Shown here: in pieces, positions 43,178 to 53,809 of the stretch
Position numbering within the stretch: position 1 is the stretch's first letter
Layout: the number at the start of each line of letters is the position of its first letter
Assembly: GCA_030248195.1 (NCBI GenBank)
Contig: JASAND010015484.1
Span: 20,475 to 84,474, forward strand
Direction of reading: 5' to 3'
Length of the DNA: 64,000 nt
Source: Trissonchulus latispiculum
Lineage: Eukaryota; Nematoda; Enoplea; Enoplida; Ironidae
Program-made: the position numbers and the translations under genes
The notes under the pieces: generated by a model
Database searches by the model: none
What the model was told of the DNA's origin: nothing
Seen by the model: only the letters and a program-made list of their open reading frames with translations

Positions 43178-43684
43178 TTGTTTTTGCTTTATATTAATGA
43201 TTTACCAGGCTGTATAAGAAATGGTGAAATTTCACTTTGCGGACGATGCAAAAATTTTCCATATTTGATAGGTCTACTCAGTTCAGTGTTGCAAGAAGAC
43301 TTAGATAGGCTATGTGATGGGTCCAGGCTATGGCAGTTAAATATTGCGCTTAATAAATGTTTTGTCTTTGTCACACAAGTGCTTACGGTAAATAATGTTT
43401 TGCCTACTTACCGTTTAGGTGATGTGGCGCTTGAATGTTCTTTAGAGGCAAAAGATCTAGGGGTTTGGATGACCTCAAACTTAAACTTCAGTTTGCAGTG
43501 TACTGAAATTTCTAAAAAAGCAATGCGGGTATCTGCATGTATTTTTCGAGCCTTTAAGACTAGAAAAACGGACTTTCTTGAAAACTTAAACTTAAACTTA
43601 AAGGACTTAAAACATACGTCAGACCAATTGTTGAATATGCGAGTGTTATATGGTCGCCTTATTTACTTCAAGATATTGATGTAA
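43178..43684 (+). pseudogene. RT fragment of the CR1/L2-like relic
   Basis: A 168-codon frame with FLLYINDLPGCI at the start; the catalytic FADD region is shifted out of frame (reads CGRCKNFP instead), then thumb-like sequence EAKDLGVWMTSNLNF. Confidence 0.75.
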
Positions 43685-43734
43685 TTGAAAGGGTTCAACG
43701 TTCTTATACCAAAAGAATTCCTGAAATAACAAAT

Positions 43735-44082
43735 TTGACTTATGCTGAACGATTGCAGTTTCTAGGTCTTCAAAGTCTGCAATATAGAAGATTATGTTTT
43801 GACCTAAAACTAGCTTATCAAATTGTTTCAGGAACAATTAACCTACCGTTTGAAAATTATTTCGACTATGATAACGTATTTAGTCATCGCTACCATATTC
43901 TGAAACTTGTTGAGCCTAGAACCACTTTAGACGTGGTGCAAAACTCTTATTTTTTCAGGCTCCCTAAATTATGGAACGCGTTACCTGAACATGTAGTAAC
44001 TCAGGATAGTCTGCATAATTTTACTGTAGAGTTGGATAAAATATGTCTAGATGCATTTCTTAAAGGGCGGGGGGTTAGGTGA
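43735..44082 (+). pseudogene. ORF2 C-terminus of the CR1/L2-like relic
   Basis: A 115-codon frame: LTYAERLQFLGLQSLQYRR and LPKLWNALPEHVVTQDSLHN are hallmarks of the C-terminal end of these ORF2 proteins. Confidence 0.78.
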
Positions 44083-44274
44083 CCACCGTGTCCTCTCCCA
44101 CCCTGTACTCATTACGTTTGCTTTACCTTTGCTACTGTTTCTGTACCAGTATTATGCCGTAATCATGTGCTGGAGGAACGCCGGATCTTGTAGGATGTTA
44201 TTGTAACGTAACTCGCCGTAGTATTGTAAAGCCGGCGCTTTTGAGTATTAAAAATCTTCTTCTTCTTCTTCTTC

Positions 44275-45060
44275 AAGGGCGCGCCTTACGAGAGACTTAG
44301 TCTTGTGCGTGCTCTATCCTTTATTGTTGCTAAAATTAAGCAAACTCGCACTCTTTCTCTCTTTTATTTGGGGGGGGGGGGGACCCACCTCATTTCTTAT
44401 ATATGGCATGGAGGATTTTATACTGTTTAGAATCTACTGTAGATCGTGTAGTACGCTTACGAGCTGGAAGTGTTTTCTTGTTGGTAGCGTATATAAGGTT
44501 CCTCTTGAAGTCGGCCCCTATGACTTGTCATTGTATAAAACGATTTTTTTTCATAAATAAAGGCGGGGAAAGCGCCAGAAAAGATAATGAATGAATGGCT
44601 TGCATACATGCATAGCGTTGACTATACATATATGCTTTCAGGCATGCCACGTTCTCCAGCTTAAAAGAGAAGCGTAGCAAAGCTCTATTTGTCATCCCTA
44701 TCAGGATGAACGGATGGCAAATAGATTATATACGGTTCTCTTACGCATCTCATTTATAAATACTGTACTCAGTGTATGCATGCATACATATATATAAACA
44801 TATATATGTGTCTTTTTGTTTTACCACGGTTTTACAGCTCTTTTAAGGGTGGGTAAGCAACATATGGGTAGGCAGACAGGGCGGTATGCCGACGCTAAAA
44901 GGGGATGAGACGAGACATGCTGTGTCAAGGCAAATCACTTGTAATTGCATATATACACACAGTGATAGCTATTAAGTTCGAAAACAAGGTCACATTCTTA
45001 TTATTGACTCTGTCTTCGATATATGAACGATGAATCATATATATATATATATATATATAT

Positions 45061-45111
<51 letters not shown>

Positions 45112-45544
45112 ATATATATATATATATATATATATACGTATGTACTGTGCCTTCTTTAATTTATATATATATATATACACACATATATAATACATATTTA
45201 TATGATTCTATGTAAAACCAAGTTATATATCTTATATACAAACTTTTCTATAATTTTCTTAACAGTTTTTTCTTTTTACATTTTTTAAAAGGCTAGGTAA
45301 ATTTAGCAATTAATTTCTTCCCTCAAACTGTAATTTCTTTAGTTCTTTATTATTCCTCAGTAGGCATCTAAGCCCATTGGGCTGCCAGCTAGTTGTATAC
45401 GTATATATACCACATCATATGATGTACGTTGCTTATGTTGAGTTTATAACTAGGACATGAATGGAAGCACGGATGCTAGAGGTAAGGCCTCAACTACACA
45501 GAAGGATATAAACATTTTTTTATATCACTAGGTGGAGGGGGCAG
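44275..45544. other. Intergenic with long poly-C/AT microsatellites
   Basis: No gene was seen. 45040-45140 is (AT)n, about 50 C, then (AT)n (separate entry). The rest is AT-rich with small G-runs. Confidence 0.5.
45062..45111. repeat. Homopolymer of about 50 C flanked by (AT)n
   Basis: An uninterrupted C run lies between two TATATA tracts that are inverted with respect to each other. Length may be unreliable because sequencers and assemblers handle such runs poorly. Proline- or glycine-only frames here are artefacts. Confidence 0.9.
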
Positions 45545-45810
45545 TTTCACCCCATTCATTCATTCATTCATTCATTCATTTATTGTAGACGGAAACAGAC
45601 GTTGAAATAACTAACTATAAAAATAAACAGTTTCACAGAAATAAACATAAAAATACATTCAGTGAGCATACATTTTTACATAATGAAACAGAACACTTTG
45701 ATTTAGGAACAATTTTCTTTTAAAATCTACCACATCTTTACTCGATAATAGATTCCGGCAGAGCGTTCCATGGTGCTTCAGGACCACAAAAATAAGGCAC
45801 ATGGTCGTTT
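45545..45810 (-). mobile_element. 3' end of a non-LTR retrotransposon (L2/CR1-like)
   Basis: On the minus strand a frame ends HGTLCRNLLSSKDVVDFKRK then a stop near 45659, the typical ORF2 terminus (WN-LP--VV--SSVDDFKRKL). It is followed by a short 3' UTR and a tetranucleotide tail (AATG)n at about 45555-45580, as in L2-type elements. Confidence 0.72.
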
Positions 45811-46049
45811 CGATCCGATCCGGCCTCCGGATCACGGATCGAATCGATTTGCCGATCCGATCCACATCGCTAGTAAGTGATATGGTGTATATAGGTGGTA
45901 TATACAAAGTACAAGGTTAAGGGTAGTGTCCGGTTACCACATACCAAAAGACCAAATCCGCCTTAAGATTAATCCAGCGCATTTGCGAAGTTAGCTGGTT
46001 AACGAAAATAGAGATTTTTTAGGTCTGACTGTACATACCCATTTTGCAG

Positions 46050-46147
46050 GTTCTGGAACCGAAAATCCACGTTCCTGTTCCGGTTATGCTGATGCCACAA
46101 ACAACAAGGCCTTCAGTGAATCAGGTCGATAATCACTGCTTTAATAA
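46050..46147 (+). CDS. PIP4K2: PIP4K2 exon (first resolved)
   Basis: The acceptor ATTTTGCAG precedes GTTCTGGAACC. It encodes [26 protein letters not shown], equal in place to human [20 protein letters not shown]. To join the next exon in frame it must end at AA of the last lysine codon, but the following bases are GGCCAAG, with no GT; see findings. Confidence 0.78.
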
Positions 46148-49100
46148 GGCCAAGCGTAACTGAAGTGGCTACGTTGGCTTGACTCTGGTTGCGTTTCGTT
46201 TCCATCTCAATTCTACACCTCTTCTACAAGTATATACTTCAAGCTTACTTAGTTTTTGTGGAATGACATAAATATTATTTAAGCATAAATCACAGATGAC
46301 GATTCATTTTTGGAAGGCATCAACTTTAACAGCGGCTGTAGAACGGAAATAACCGTAAATAATCATAGAATTTTTATAGGGGCTTAAGAAAAATCTTGAT
46401 CATGTCTTAGAGAAATTTAAGAATTTCTTGTCGGGTTGCTTACTTTGCTTATTCAGCCACATCGTGTCCGATGTATTGCTGGTATCCAATCAGGCATCCA
46501 TTGATCCATTTACAATCTAACGTCAGCTGATCTCGATCACTTACCAGAGTTCGACAGATACCTATCCAGTCATCGTGCCAGTGTCAGCCCTTGTAGGTTC
46601 CCAGACAGCCAGGAAGGTCCTTCTGCACCACCTGGGAACCAGTGTTTGTCTGACACCCCACCCCTGGGTCTTCTCCAGAATCAGATGGTGGGGCGAAGGA
46701 GATGGAGATATATGGAAAGCGAGAGGGCGTGCATGCGCAACACGTGTCCAGGGTATTTAAAACGCCTTCTCCTTATGACAGTCTCCATAGAGGAGGTCGA
46801 TGCAGACGTTCCCTGATGGCGGCATTCGAGTTGTGGGCAGTAGATATAATAACCCTTAAGATCCTACGAATAAAGCGCATTTCAAAGCCAGAGAGGAGGG
46901 AATGTCCGCCTGCTGTCAAGCCCAAGTTTCGCAGCGCGTAAAGTCAGTACGGACATTATGGCAGCATCAAAAACTTTCATTTTGACCGTGAGTGATATGT
47001 CATCATTTCGCCATAGTTTTCTCCAGGGATCGTAAATACAGCACGAGATTCTAGCTATCCCTGTACCGTATTTCGTCAATGATAGAGCCGTCGCTAATTT
47101 CTAAGATCCACGATATCGGAAGGCATTGACATTCTCTAGTTGATCACCACTGATCAAGATAGAGGGCGTGTGACACCGATGCAGAGGATTTTCTGTCTTC
47201 CTGATCTCTATGATGAGGCCTACTCCTTTGGCTACGGCAGAGACAGAGTCAAACAGTCGTTGAAGCTGTCCCCAGATTCGGCAAGATCTGCCGTATATCG
47301 TCAGCATAGTCAAGATCCGGGATTTCCAGATCCATGAATAAGGGTGAGATCCTGCCCCGCCTCCGCCGTGCTGTGCACATTACTTACCAGTCCACCAGAC
47401 AGTTCAGTAGTAGTGGGGAGAGCGGGGCGCCTTGGCGAACTCCGATTCTCACTGAGAAACTTGTCCGACTGCAGCCCACACTCACGCACACGTACAGACG
47501 TGGTGGCAGACAGCATTTTCACCAGGCTCCCTACCAGTTTTAGTTGGGACACCATCCGCATCCAAGATGGATCCCATTGGTGCGCCCGATCGGTCACCTG
47601 AATCCAATGCAGACTTGAAGTCAATGAAACCAATCAGGGTGGGTTTTTCGTATTCCGGTAGCGTGACTCCAGAATTCGACGCAAGGAGAATATCCGGTCC
47701 ACACAGCTATGGCCAGGCCGAAAGCCGACTTGGTTTTCTCAAGCACCTGGTTCATAGGCTCTGCCCAGCCGTCGTACGATTACAAACTCCAACACTTTGT
47801 ATGCAGAACACAAACAGGAGAGATTCCACAGATAATTGTTGCAGCTCAGACCTGGAGCCTTTTTTGTGCAGAGGAATTACGATTGACTTATTCCACTCAC
47901 CAGGCAGATCTTCCTTTCCCCAGATCATCAGGATGAGTTGATGGAGACTGCGAATAACCGCTGCACCTCCGGCAGACAGCAGTTCCGCTGGTATAGCATC
48001 CGGTCCAGCAGCTTTTCTGATCTTCAAGCACCTGACGGCATCTTCGACTTCTACGAGACAGGTGGGTCCATTACAGGATAAGAACCAAGGAAATGGTAGT
48101 TCTTCGGATGATAACAAAGGATTGCCGGTGGATTCAGTTTTGAAGTTAAGTTTTCTTTTAACGGAGAAAGGATAATCAATCGAGAAGAGATTTAAATATT
48201 AAAATGTAACTTTGTTTTCTGCCATGTTTCGAGCTTCCTGGCGTGGTCTGCTCTTGCAAAGACGCTTGCTGACCGTGGACCAATGTGGACACTTCCGTGA
48301 TAAATGTATATCGTACATAGTCGGAACAGATTTTAATCTAAATGTTATGTAAACCAGGGTGAAATGCTGTGTATTTAGACAGGGAATTCCATACGTATAT
48401 AACTATCCTATTTTCAGGGAGAATTTGCCAAGTCATTTTAAAGTGAAAGAGTATTGTCCTAATGTGTTCAGAAACCTGCGTGATCGATTCGGAATTGGCG
48501 ATGGTGAATACCTGGTAAGCGAAATTAGTTTTCAATAAAATTCCTTACGTTGGCTGTTAAAAAGCGTTAAACGTGTTTAACATACGTATATATAGGGGCG
48601 CACCCAGGATTTTGAAAAGGGGGGGGGGGTCGAGCCGGAAAAAATGTTTTTGCTTTCGCCTGACACGTTTACGCGTGGGGGGAGGTGGCGGCTGCAAAGT
48701 TTTTCCACAAAGAGTTTATTTTGGGAACAGCAAAAATGACAAGATTTAAGAGTAGTCGCTAGCCGACGCGGGGGGTCTGGGTGGCGGAGCCCCCCAGAAG
48801 TTGGGAAAATTATTGAAATTTTGAAAAAAAAGCCGTAATGAAAATCGTTAAAAAGATTTTTAATAAAATTTGAGAAATTCTTTGACGTAATGGCAAAATT
48901 TGTATTGGAAAGCTTGAAAAGATTTGAATAGAAGGCTCTGTCAGGCGCATTGTTAAATTTTTAACTTGTTAAAATCGAGATGGAATAGTGCCGCAGGCGT
49001 GGAAATTCAGTAAAATGGAAATAGAAAAATTGAGGTAAAAAAGCGTCGGAGGCGCCAAAACGTAAAAGTTATTAATACATAATATCGCCGCAGGCGAGAA

Positions 49101-52100
49101 AAATTTTTAAATTCAGTTTGAAAGGCGTCGCAGGCCCGAAAAATTTTGAAAATTCAGTTAGAAAAGCGCCGCGGGCGAGAAAAATTTTACAAATCCAGAT
49201 AGAAAAGCGCCGCAGGCGAGAAAAATTATAAAAATTGAGATAGAACAGCGCCGCAGGCGAGAAAAACTTAAAAAACCGAGATGCCGCGAAAAATTTTCAT
49301 AATTTCTAATTTTATGCACTGAAAATAGCTCAATATTTGCTTTCTCCCCAAAAATTCCCGGGGGGGTCGGAACCCCCCAACGCCCCCCCCCCGGGTACGC
49401 CCATGCATACGTAATACGTTAAAAAACGTACGCGAGTAGGGTTTAGGTCTAGGAGACATCTACATTCTACCGACCAGGTATATACTTCTTTATGTTATCT
49501 ACAGTACCAGGGTATTTTTTACAGAGGGGGGCCCCCCCCCCCCGAAATTGACCTTCCCCCCGAAAATGCCTTCCCCCCCCGAAATCGCCCCCTCCCGGGA
49601 TTTTTGCTTCCCCCCCCGGGATTTTTTGGAGGCCCAAATTTTTGCCAAAAATGGGCCAATTTTTAAAAATTTTCCGGCTTCGCCGGAGATTTTTTCGTAA
49701 AAATAGCTATTTTTAGCTTAAATCCTGGCATTTTTGAGAACTTTTTGCGTTTGACTGTGTAAAATACGCCAAAAAACACCATTTTTGGCTCATTTTTGCA
49801 AAAAAATCTTCCCCTCCCCCCGAAAATTTCTTCCCCCCCCGGCCCGGGCCCACCCCGGGAAGCCCCCCCCCCGGAAAAAAAATCCCTAAAAAATACCCTG
49901 AGTACGCCCCTCTACATTTCTTACTGTTTTGTTTTCGTGATATAGTATACACTCGAGGAAGCTGGTCGAGTATGCTTACACCATAAGCATTAGGCTAGCA
50001 TCATAATTTCAGCTCATTAATTTTCATTTTAGTAACAATCTCACCGCGAAGTTTCATCGCCCCGCTTGGACCCGCCTCTCCCCTGTTTAGTGTTACGTCG
50101 CATCTTCTGATGTGCGAAGTATTCTGAATTCAAGTGTTGTATCGACACTGTTTTTTCGTGCTTTATTTTGTTCTGTACACTTTGGTGATGTGAATTTTAT
50201 AGAAATCCTTAACCCGTCATCAACCAGAGGAAACCGATTCGCCTGGTCGAAGCAATTCACGATTTTTCCAGTCCTACAACGGGAAGTTTGTCATCAAAAC
50301 GTTATCCGCTGATGAGGTGGCGGAAGTCCATGCTGTGCTCAAGCATTATTATGAGGTTTTATTTTATGTTATTAGTTAAATGATTAATTCATTGTTTTCA
50401 GTTGTGTTCTTTCTTTATTTGTTGCGTTGTTTGCTGAAAATGGGCCAAAAATGCTGTATAAATAGCCTTTTTTTCCACATACACTGCTATAACTATGCTT
50501 AAAAGTGCTCAAAAATCAAGTTTTAGCACCAAAAAAAAGGCGATTTTGCATCAAAAATTTCCGGCGAAGCCGGAAAATTTTTGAAAATTTTGACCAAAAA
50601 TCCTTAAAATTTTGCATTTTCTGGGCACCCTATAGTGAGTGGGGGGGAAGCCCAAAAAAGTGGGGGGGGGAGGTGCTCGAGTGGGGGGGGGAACCCAAAA
50701 AGTGGGGGCCCCCCCCAGTAAAATAAACCCAGGTTTGTGTGTTGTGTCTGGGTTTATTTCGACAAAAAAGTGAGGGTGGGGAGGGGGTAGCCCGCCCCCC
50801 ACAAGTTGTGGGGGAAGGTCGAAAAGTGGGGGAATAAGCTGGTCTACACATATTAAAAAAATACAGTAGAAATAGCCTGTTTCCTACATATACTGCTATA
50901 ACTATGCCAAAAAGTGCTCAAAATTTGTGTTTGAGTACCAAAATGGACGATTTTTGACCGAAAAATTCCGGCGACGCCGGAAAATTTTTTGAAAATTTTG
51001 ACCGAAAATCCTTAAAATTTGGCAATTTCTGGGCACCTTATAGTGAGTGGGGGAGCGCAAAAATGTGGGGGTGGGGCCGAGTGGGGAGGAGAACCCGAAA
51101 AGTGGGCCCCCGTCCGCCCCCACTAGAGTAAACCAAGTGTTATTTTTTGAAATGGGCTGGGATTGCCATTTTATTTTTCTTTCTTTATTTGTTTCAGTAT
51201 GTCGTGGAATCGAATGGGCGAACGTTGTTGCCCCAGTATCTGGGAATGTATCGTACCACAGTGGAAGGAACGGAAACCTACCTTCTTGTTATGCGTGCTA
51301 TCTTTGGCTCTCGTTATATTATTCATAAAAAGTTTGATTTAAAGGTAAGTTTAGTCATAGTGTCGTTGTAACTGTATTTTTATGATGTCTTCTTACTTAT
51401 GTAAAATTCGCTCATTTTTATGTAATTGTTTAGTTGCATCTTCAGTCGTCAATTAAGTTTGTAAAAAAGTTGGCAGGAACCTGAATTATTGTATATCTGG
51501 TCTAGAGTAATTTAGAGTGTTACGGCCACTGCTCTTTGAACACATTTAATGAACACATGTAAACTCGCGTGGTTTGAGTTCGTTCTTTCTGGCTAATGTC
51601 TCCTAGTCTTCCTTATGCGCCTTTTATGCGCTCAGGATTTTTGGCTTTTTATAAGTGGCCTAACCTGCCATAATCTGTTTTTATCTCTTTATTTTAGGGC
51701 TCTACTGTACAACGACAAGCCAGCGAAAAAGAGCGCGTATGTGCAACAGTTTCTTATCTTACAGTTTTGTGACTTTATCTTTGATTCGACTTTCTCTAAT
51801 TCATTACTGATAAAATATATATCAGTCCAAAACGTGCATACCCAAAACAACGTTCACCTTTATTCCGTTACCGGTTTTGGGTGGTTCTCTCACCCTTCGT
51901 CAGACGGATGTAAATTTCCTCCCAGCCTCCCAATCAATAACTTTGTTCCCGGCCTTCCCATTTCCTGAAATTTTGCGGCGCAGAAGGGACAGGATCCGTC
52001 TGATGAAGGGTGGGAGAACCACCCGAAACCGGTAACGAAATAAAGGTGAACGTTGTTTTGGGTATTCACGTTTTGGACTGATATTTTATTGATTCCTTTG

Positions 52101-53809
52101 TATCCCTTGTGGATCCGTGAATTAGCGGCTGTTCTATCGATTATCTTTTCTAATTCATTACTAATGTAAACTGCAAGCCAAAATATCCAAACGATTCTTT
52201 AGCGACGTTAGAATAGAATAGCTTTTAGATATCCACAATGTCGGTAATACAGTCGTGAAATTTGCGTGTAGGAATGCGTCATTTCTACTGATTGTTAGCT
52301 AAAGATGTTGTAAGGTGCACCTGAAATGAAGTATATGCATTATTAGAGCAGTCGTGGCATATTACATACGTACTCCATGCGTAGTTCATGGATATAATAC
52401 TCAGTTGCCCTTTGATCGCTCTATGACTAGTTACAGTATGGTTTAGTGCTTCTAATTTTGTTATATACCTGTTAGAAAGTTATAGCTGGCACTTTCAAAT
52501 TTATCTGCTTGGTTTTTGCGCATGTTTGCTTGTTTTTTGATTTTCTAGGCAAAAGACTTGCCAACCCTGAAGGATATGGACTTTCTGGACGAAGGAATGA
52601 AGCTTGCTCTTCCTACGGATGCAAGGGAAAAATTGCTGAATATGCTAAATGCGGACTGTGGGGTATGATCACTATTTTGGCATTAACTTAGTGTACATAC
52701 TGTTGGGGTACAATGTTAATACTTAAAAGAATGCAGAATTGGGAATTGTTATTAATTTGATACTATTTAATTTAATTTCATATTTAGGAATTCGAATCGT
52801 ATTCAGTACCGTGTCTTGATAGTATTAACTTTTCTAAATTTTAAAATTCTTTCTTCTGTTCATATTCTAGTGTCTGCATTTCTATTTTCTATTATTTTTC
52901 TCTTTCCTGTTTCAGTTTCTTGCCAAACTCCACCTGATGGACTATTCCCTGCTGGTCGGAATTCATGATCTGGACAGAGCTGCAGCCGCGGCTGACGAGG
53001 CTGAACAGCGTCAGGCCGGCGGTGCCTCCTCCAGCGGCGGAGAGGGAACGGATGTGGAGGTCCTGGGTGGGGGCATTTCCCCTCCTCCGACCCGTGGCCG
53101 GGGCTCGGACGGTGCTGGGGGTGGCTCAAGAGTGAGCGGGAGTGCGCCAGGGGCAGCCGGAGACTCCTCGGAGCCAGAGCTTGGCTCAGAGGGTGAGTTC
53201 AGTCAGCCGACTCCGCCCGACTCGCCGATACCGTCGGCTGGTGCTTTTGCTCCCCTGCTGACTGACTCACAGTTGGATCTGACTGATGAATTCTATGCTG
53301 TCTCTTGCAGACCCGGTATGGGCGCGACATTTCAGTAGTTACCATAGTTATTTTGTAGATAAATTAGGAATACCTATGTTTTCTAAATTTTCTTTTCTGA
53401 GTAAAATCTGTATAGTGTACTGGAAATAAATATGAATGGATTTTACTGTGCGGTTTTGGCTTTCCAGTCACAATGTGTTTTGTTTAAATTCAATTGTCTG
53501 TCTGTGTCCTCTTCAACATTTTGTCTATGAAATCTTTCAGTCTAAGGGAGGGAGAAAGAGAATCGTAGCATCGCCTTCTTTTTTATCTATGGAAAATTAC
53601 TCTAGTCTTTTTTCTTTGTTTCAGATGCTCCAAAGCGTGAGATTTATTTTGTGGGTCTGATTGATATTCTCACTCACTACGGTGTAAAGAAGCGCACTGC
53701 CTCGGCCGCCAAAACGGTCAAGTATGGCGCTGAAGCTGAGATCTCCACGGTTAAACCGGACCAGTATGCCCGTCGATTGGTGGACTTTGTTGCCCGATCT
53801 TTGGCATAG
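46050..53809 (+). CDS. PIP4K2: Phosphatidylinositol 5-phosphate 4-kinase type 2
   Basis: PIP4K2 phosphorylates PI5P to PI(4,5)P2. Exons: 46050-46147, 48418-48514, 50203-50355, 51198-51344, 51698-51736, 52549-52662, 52916-53315, 53625-53809; 410 residues from the first resolved codon. Landmarks: [42 protein letters not shown] (ATP-binding lysine), [56 protein letters not shown], and the type-II loop [16 protein letters not shown]. The phase fits at all junctions except the first, where no GT follows the exon. The human N-terminus (about 60 residues with the MWGVNH motif) was not found, so upstream exons lie before 46050. The exon after LVGIHD has a Gly/Ser/Ala-rich insert longer than human. 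Paralogue (2A, 2B, 2C) not assignable. Confidence 0.9.
46880..48120 (-). mobile_element. RTE-like non-LTR retrotransposon relic in PIP4K2 intron
   Basis: On the minus strand, broken frames give [40 protein letters not shown] and [16 protein letters not shown] (reverse transcriptase fingers), then pieces such as RVRECGLQ, and [11 protein letters not shown] with a C-terminal part near 46940. The order matches RTE/endonuclease-type LINE RT, but multiple frameshifts and missing parts (no intact ADD motif frame) show decay. Confidence 0.78.
48418..48514 (+). CDS. PIP4K2: PIP4K2 exon ENLPSHFK
   Basis: The acceptor ATTTTCAG and donor CTG|GTAAGC bound one base plus 32 codons. [20 protein letters not shown] is almost identical to human [20 protein letters not shown]. 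Confidence 0.92.
48591..49405. mobile_element. hAT-like MITE with iterated GCCGCAGGCGAGAAAAA
   Basis: The ends TAGGGGCGCACCCAGG and, inverted, CATGGGCGTACCCGGG lie next to CATACGTA on both sides (left one 2 bp further out, within a TA run). It carries the GGCGGAGCCCCCCAGAAGTT signature and six to seven GCCGCAGGCGAGAAAAATTT repeats spaced about 50-65 bp (48985-49275). Located in a PIP4K2 intron. Confidence 0.7.
49406..50100. other. PIP4K2 intron with C/G-rich repeat, no gene
   Basis: 49510-49910 consists of runs of C with CCCGAAAATGCC-type motifs and a CCGGCTTCGCCGGAGATTT hairpin, a relative of the G-rich repeats at 50440-51130. Confidence 0.55.
50203..50355 (+). CDS. PIP4K2: PIP4K2 exon with ATP-binding lysine
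   Basis: The acceptor TTTTATAG precedes AAATCC; 51 codons in phase 0 end at GAG|GTTTTA. KSLTR matches human NSLTR, and [20 protein letters not shown] matches YDRRFVIKTVSSEDVAEMH, containing the nucleotide-binding lysine of VIKT. Confidence 0.9.
50440..50735. repeat. G-rich dispersed repeat, copy 1
   Basis: Order: TGTATAAATAGCC, TAACTATGCTTAAAAGTGCT, hairpin TTTCCGGCGAAGCCGGAAAA, GGGCACCCTATAGTGAGTGG and then G-runs with AGCCCAAAAAAGTGG, ending GTAAAATAAACCCAG. Copies at 50855-51130 and 60880-61145 keep the same order. Confidence 0.8.
50855..51130. repeat. G-rich dispersed repeat, copy 2
   Basis: Same order as 50440-50735 (TAACTATGCCAAAAAGTGCT, TTCCGGCGACGCCGGAAAA, GGGCACCTTATAGTGAGTGG, terminal AGAGTAAACCAAG). 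It ends close to the 51198 exon. Confidence 0.78.
51198..51344 (+). CDS. PIP4K2: PIP4K2 exon [10 protein letters not shown]
   Basis: The acceptor TTGTTTCAG and donor AAAG|GTAAGT bound 49 codons: [20 protein letters not shown] to KKFDLK, matching human IVECHGNTLLPQFLGMYRL to RKYDLK. Confidence 0.93.
51698..51736 (+). CDS. PIP4K2: PIP4K2 39-nt microexon GSTV
   Basis: The acceptor TATTTTAG and donor CGC|GTATGT bound 13 codons, [13 protein letters not shown], equal to human GSTVAREASDKEK. Phase 0 both sides. Confidence 0.9.
51780..52095. repeat. Palindromic repeat in PIP4K2 intron
   Basis: Two inverted ~125-bp arms: TCAGTCCAAAACGTGCATAC...AACGTTCACCTTTATT and, inverted, the same order ending ATTCACGTTTTGGACTGAT. 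The inner part contains TGATGAAGGGTGGGAGAACC and the CGTTACCGGTTT motif. The 12180-12480 segment is a single arm. Origin unknown; the GATGAAGG...GAAAC arrangement is seen at ends of some retroelements. Confidence 0.7.
52549..52662 (+). CDS. PIP4K2: PIP4K2 exon AKDLPTLKD
   Basis: The acceptor TTTTCTAG and donor GGG|GTATGA bound 38 codons: [20 protein letters not shown] then a stretch before the kinase C-lobe. Human: AKDLPTFKDNDFLNEGQKL. Confidence 0.92.
52916..53315 (+). CDS. PIP4K2: PIP4K2 exon with [10 protein letters not shown] and variable insert
   Basis: The acceptor CCTGTTTCAG opens [20 protein letters not shown], the conserved C-lobe segment (human [15 protein letters not shown]). The following ~95 residues are rich in Gly, Ser, Glu and Pro ([30 protein letters not shown] matches human GTPPDSP), a disordered insert as in all type II enzymes but longer. 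The donor ACCCG|GTATGG is phase 1. GC content here is much higher than around it. Confidence 0.9.
53625..53809 (+). CDS. PIP4K2: PIP4K2 last exon
   Basis: The acceptor TTGTTTCAG; the split aspartate codon continues as [20 protein letters not shown], then [20 protein letters not shown] and the end DFVARSLA, stop at 53807-53809. A possible ATTAAA poly-A signal is at 54155-54160. Confidence 0.93.

Larger units (their letters stand above)
42955..44270 (+). mobile_element. 5'-truncated non-LTR retrotransposon (CR1/L2-like RT end)
   Basis: Starts inside the reverse transcriptase palm (VYIDFAKAFDTVSHRN) and continues with SGVPQGSVLGPLLFLLYIND and, after small frame breaks, YVRPIVEYA, VIERVQRSYTKRI and PKLWNALPEHVV, the usual C-terminal order of CR1/L2/Jockey-type ORF2. 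The 3' tip is a (CTT)n run at 44247-44274. In-frame stops and shifts make it inactive. Confidence 0.85.

Noticed and set aside
44925..45215. Open frames of poly-Gly or poly-Pro with Tyr-Ile repeats
   Set aside because: Products of the C homopolymer and (AT)n microsatellite read on both strands.
47344..47941. Plus-strand frames of 85-124 codons
   Set aside because: They are antisense shadows of the minus-strand RTE-like reverse transcriptase relic.
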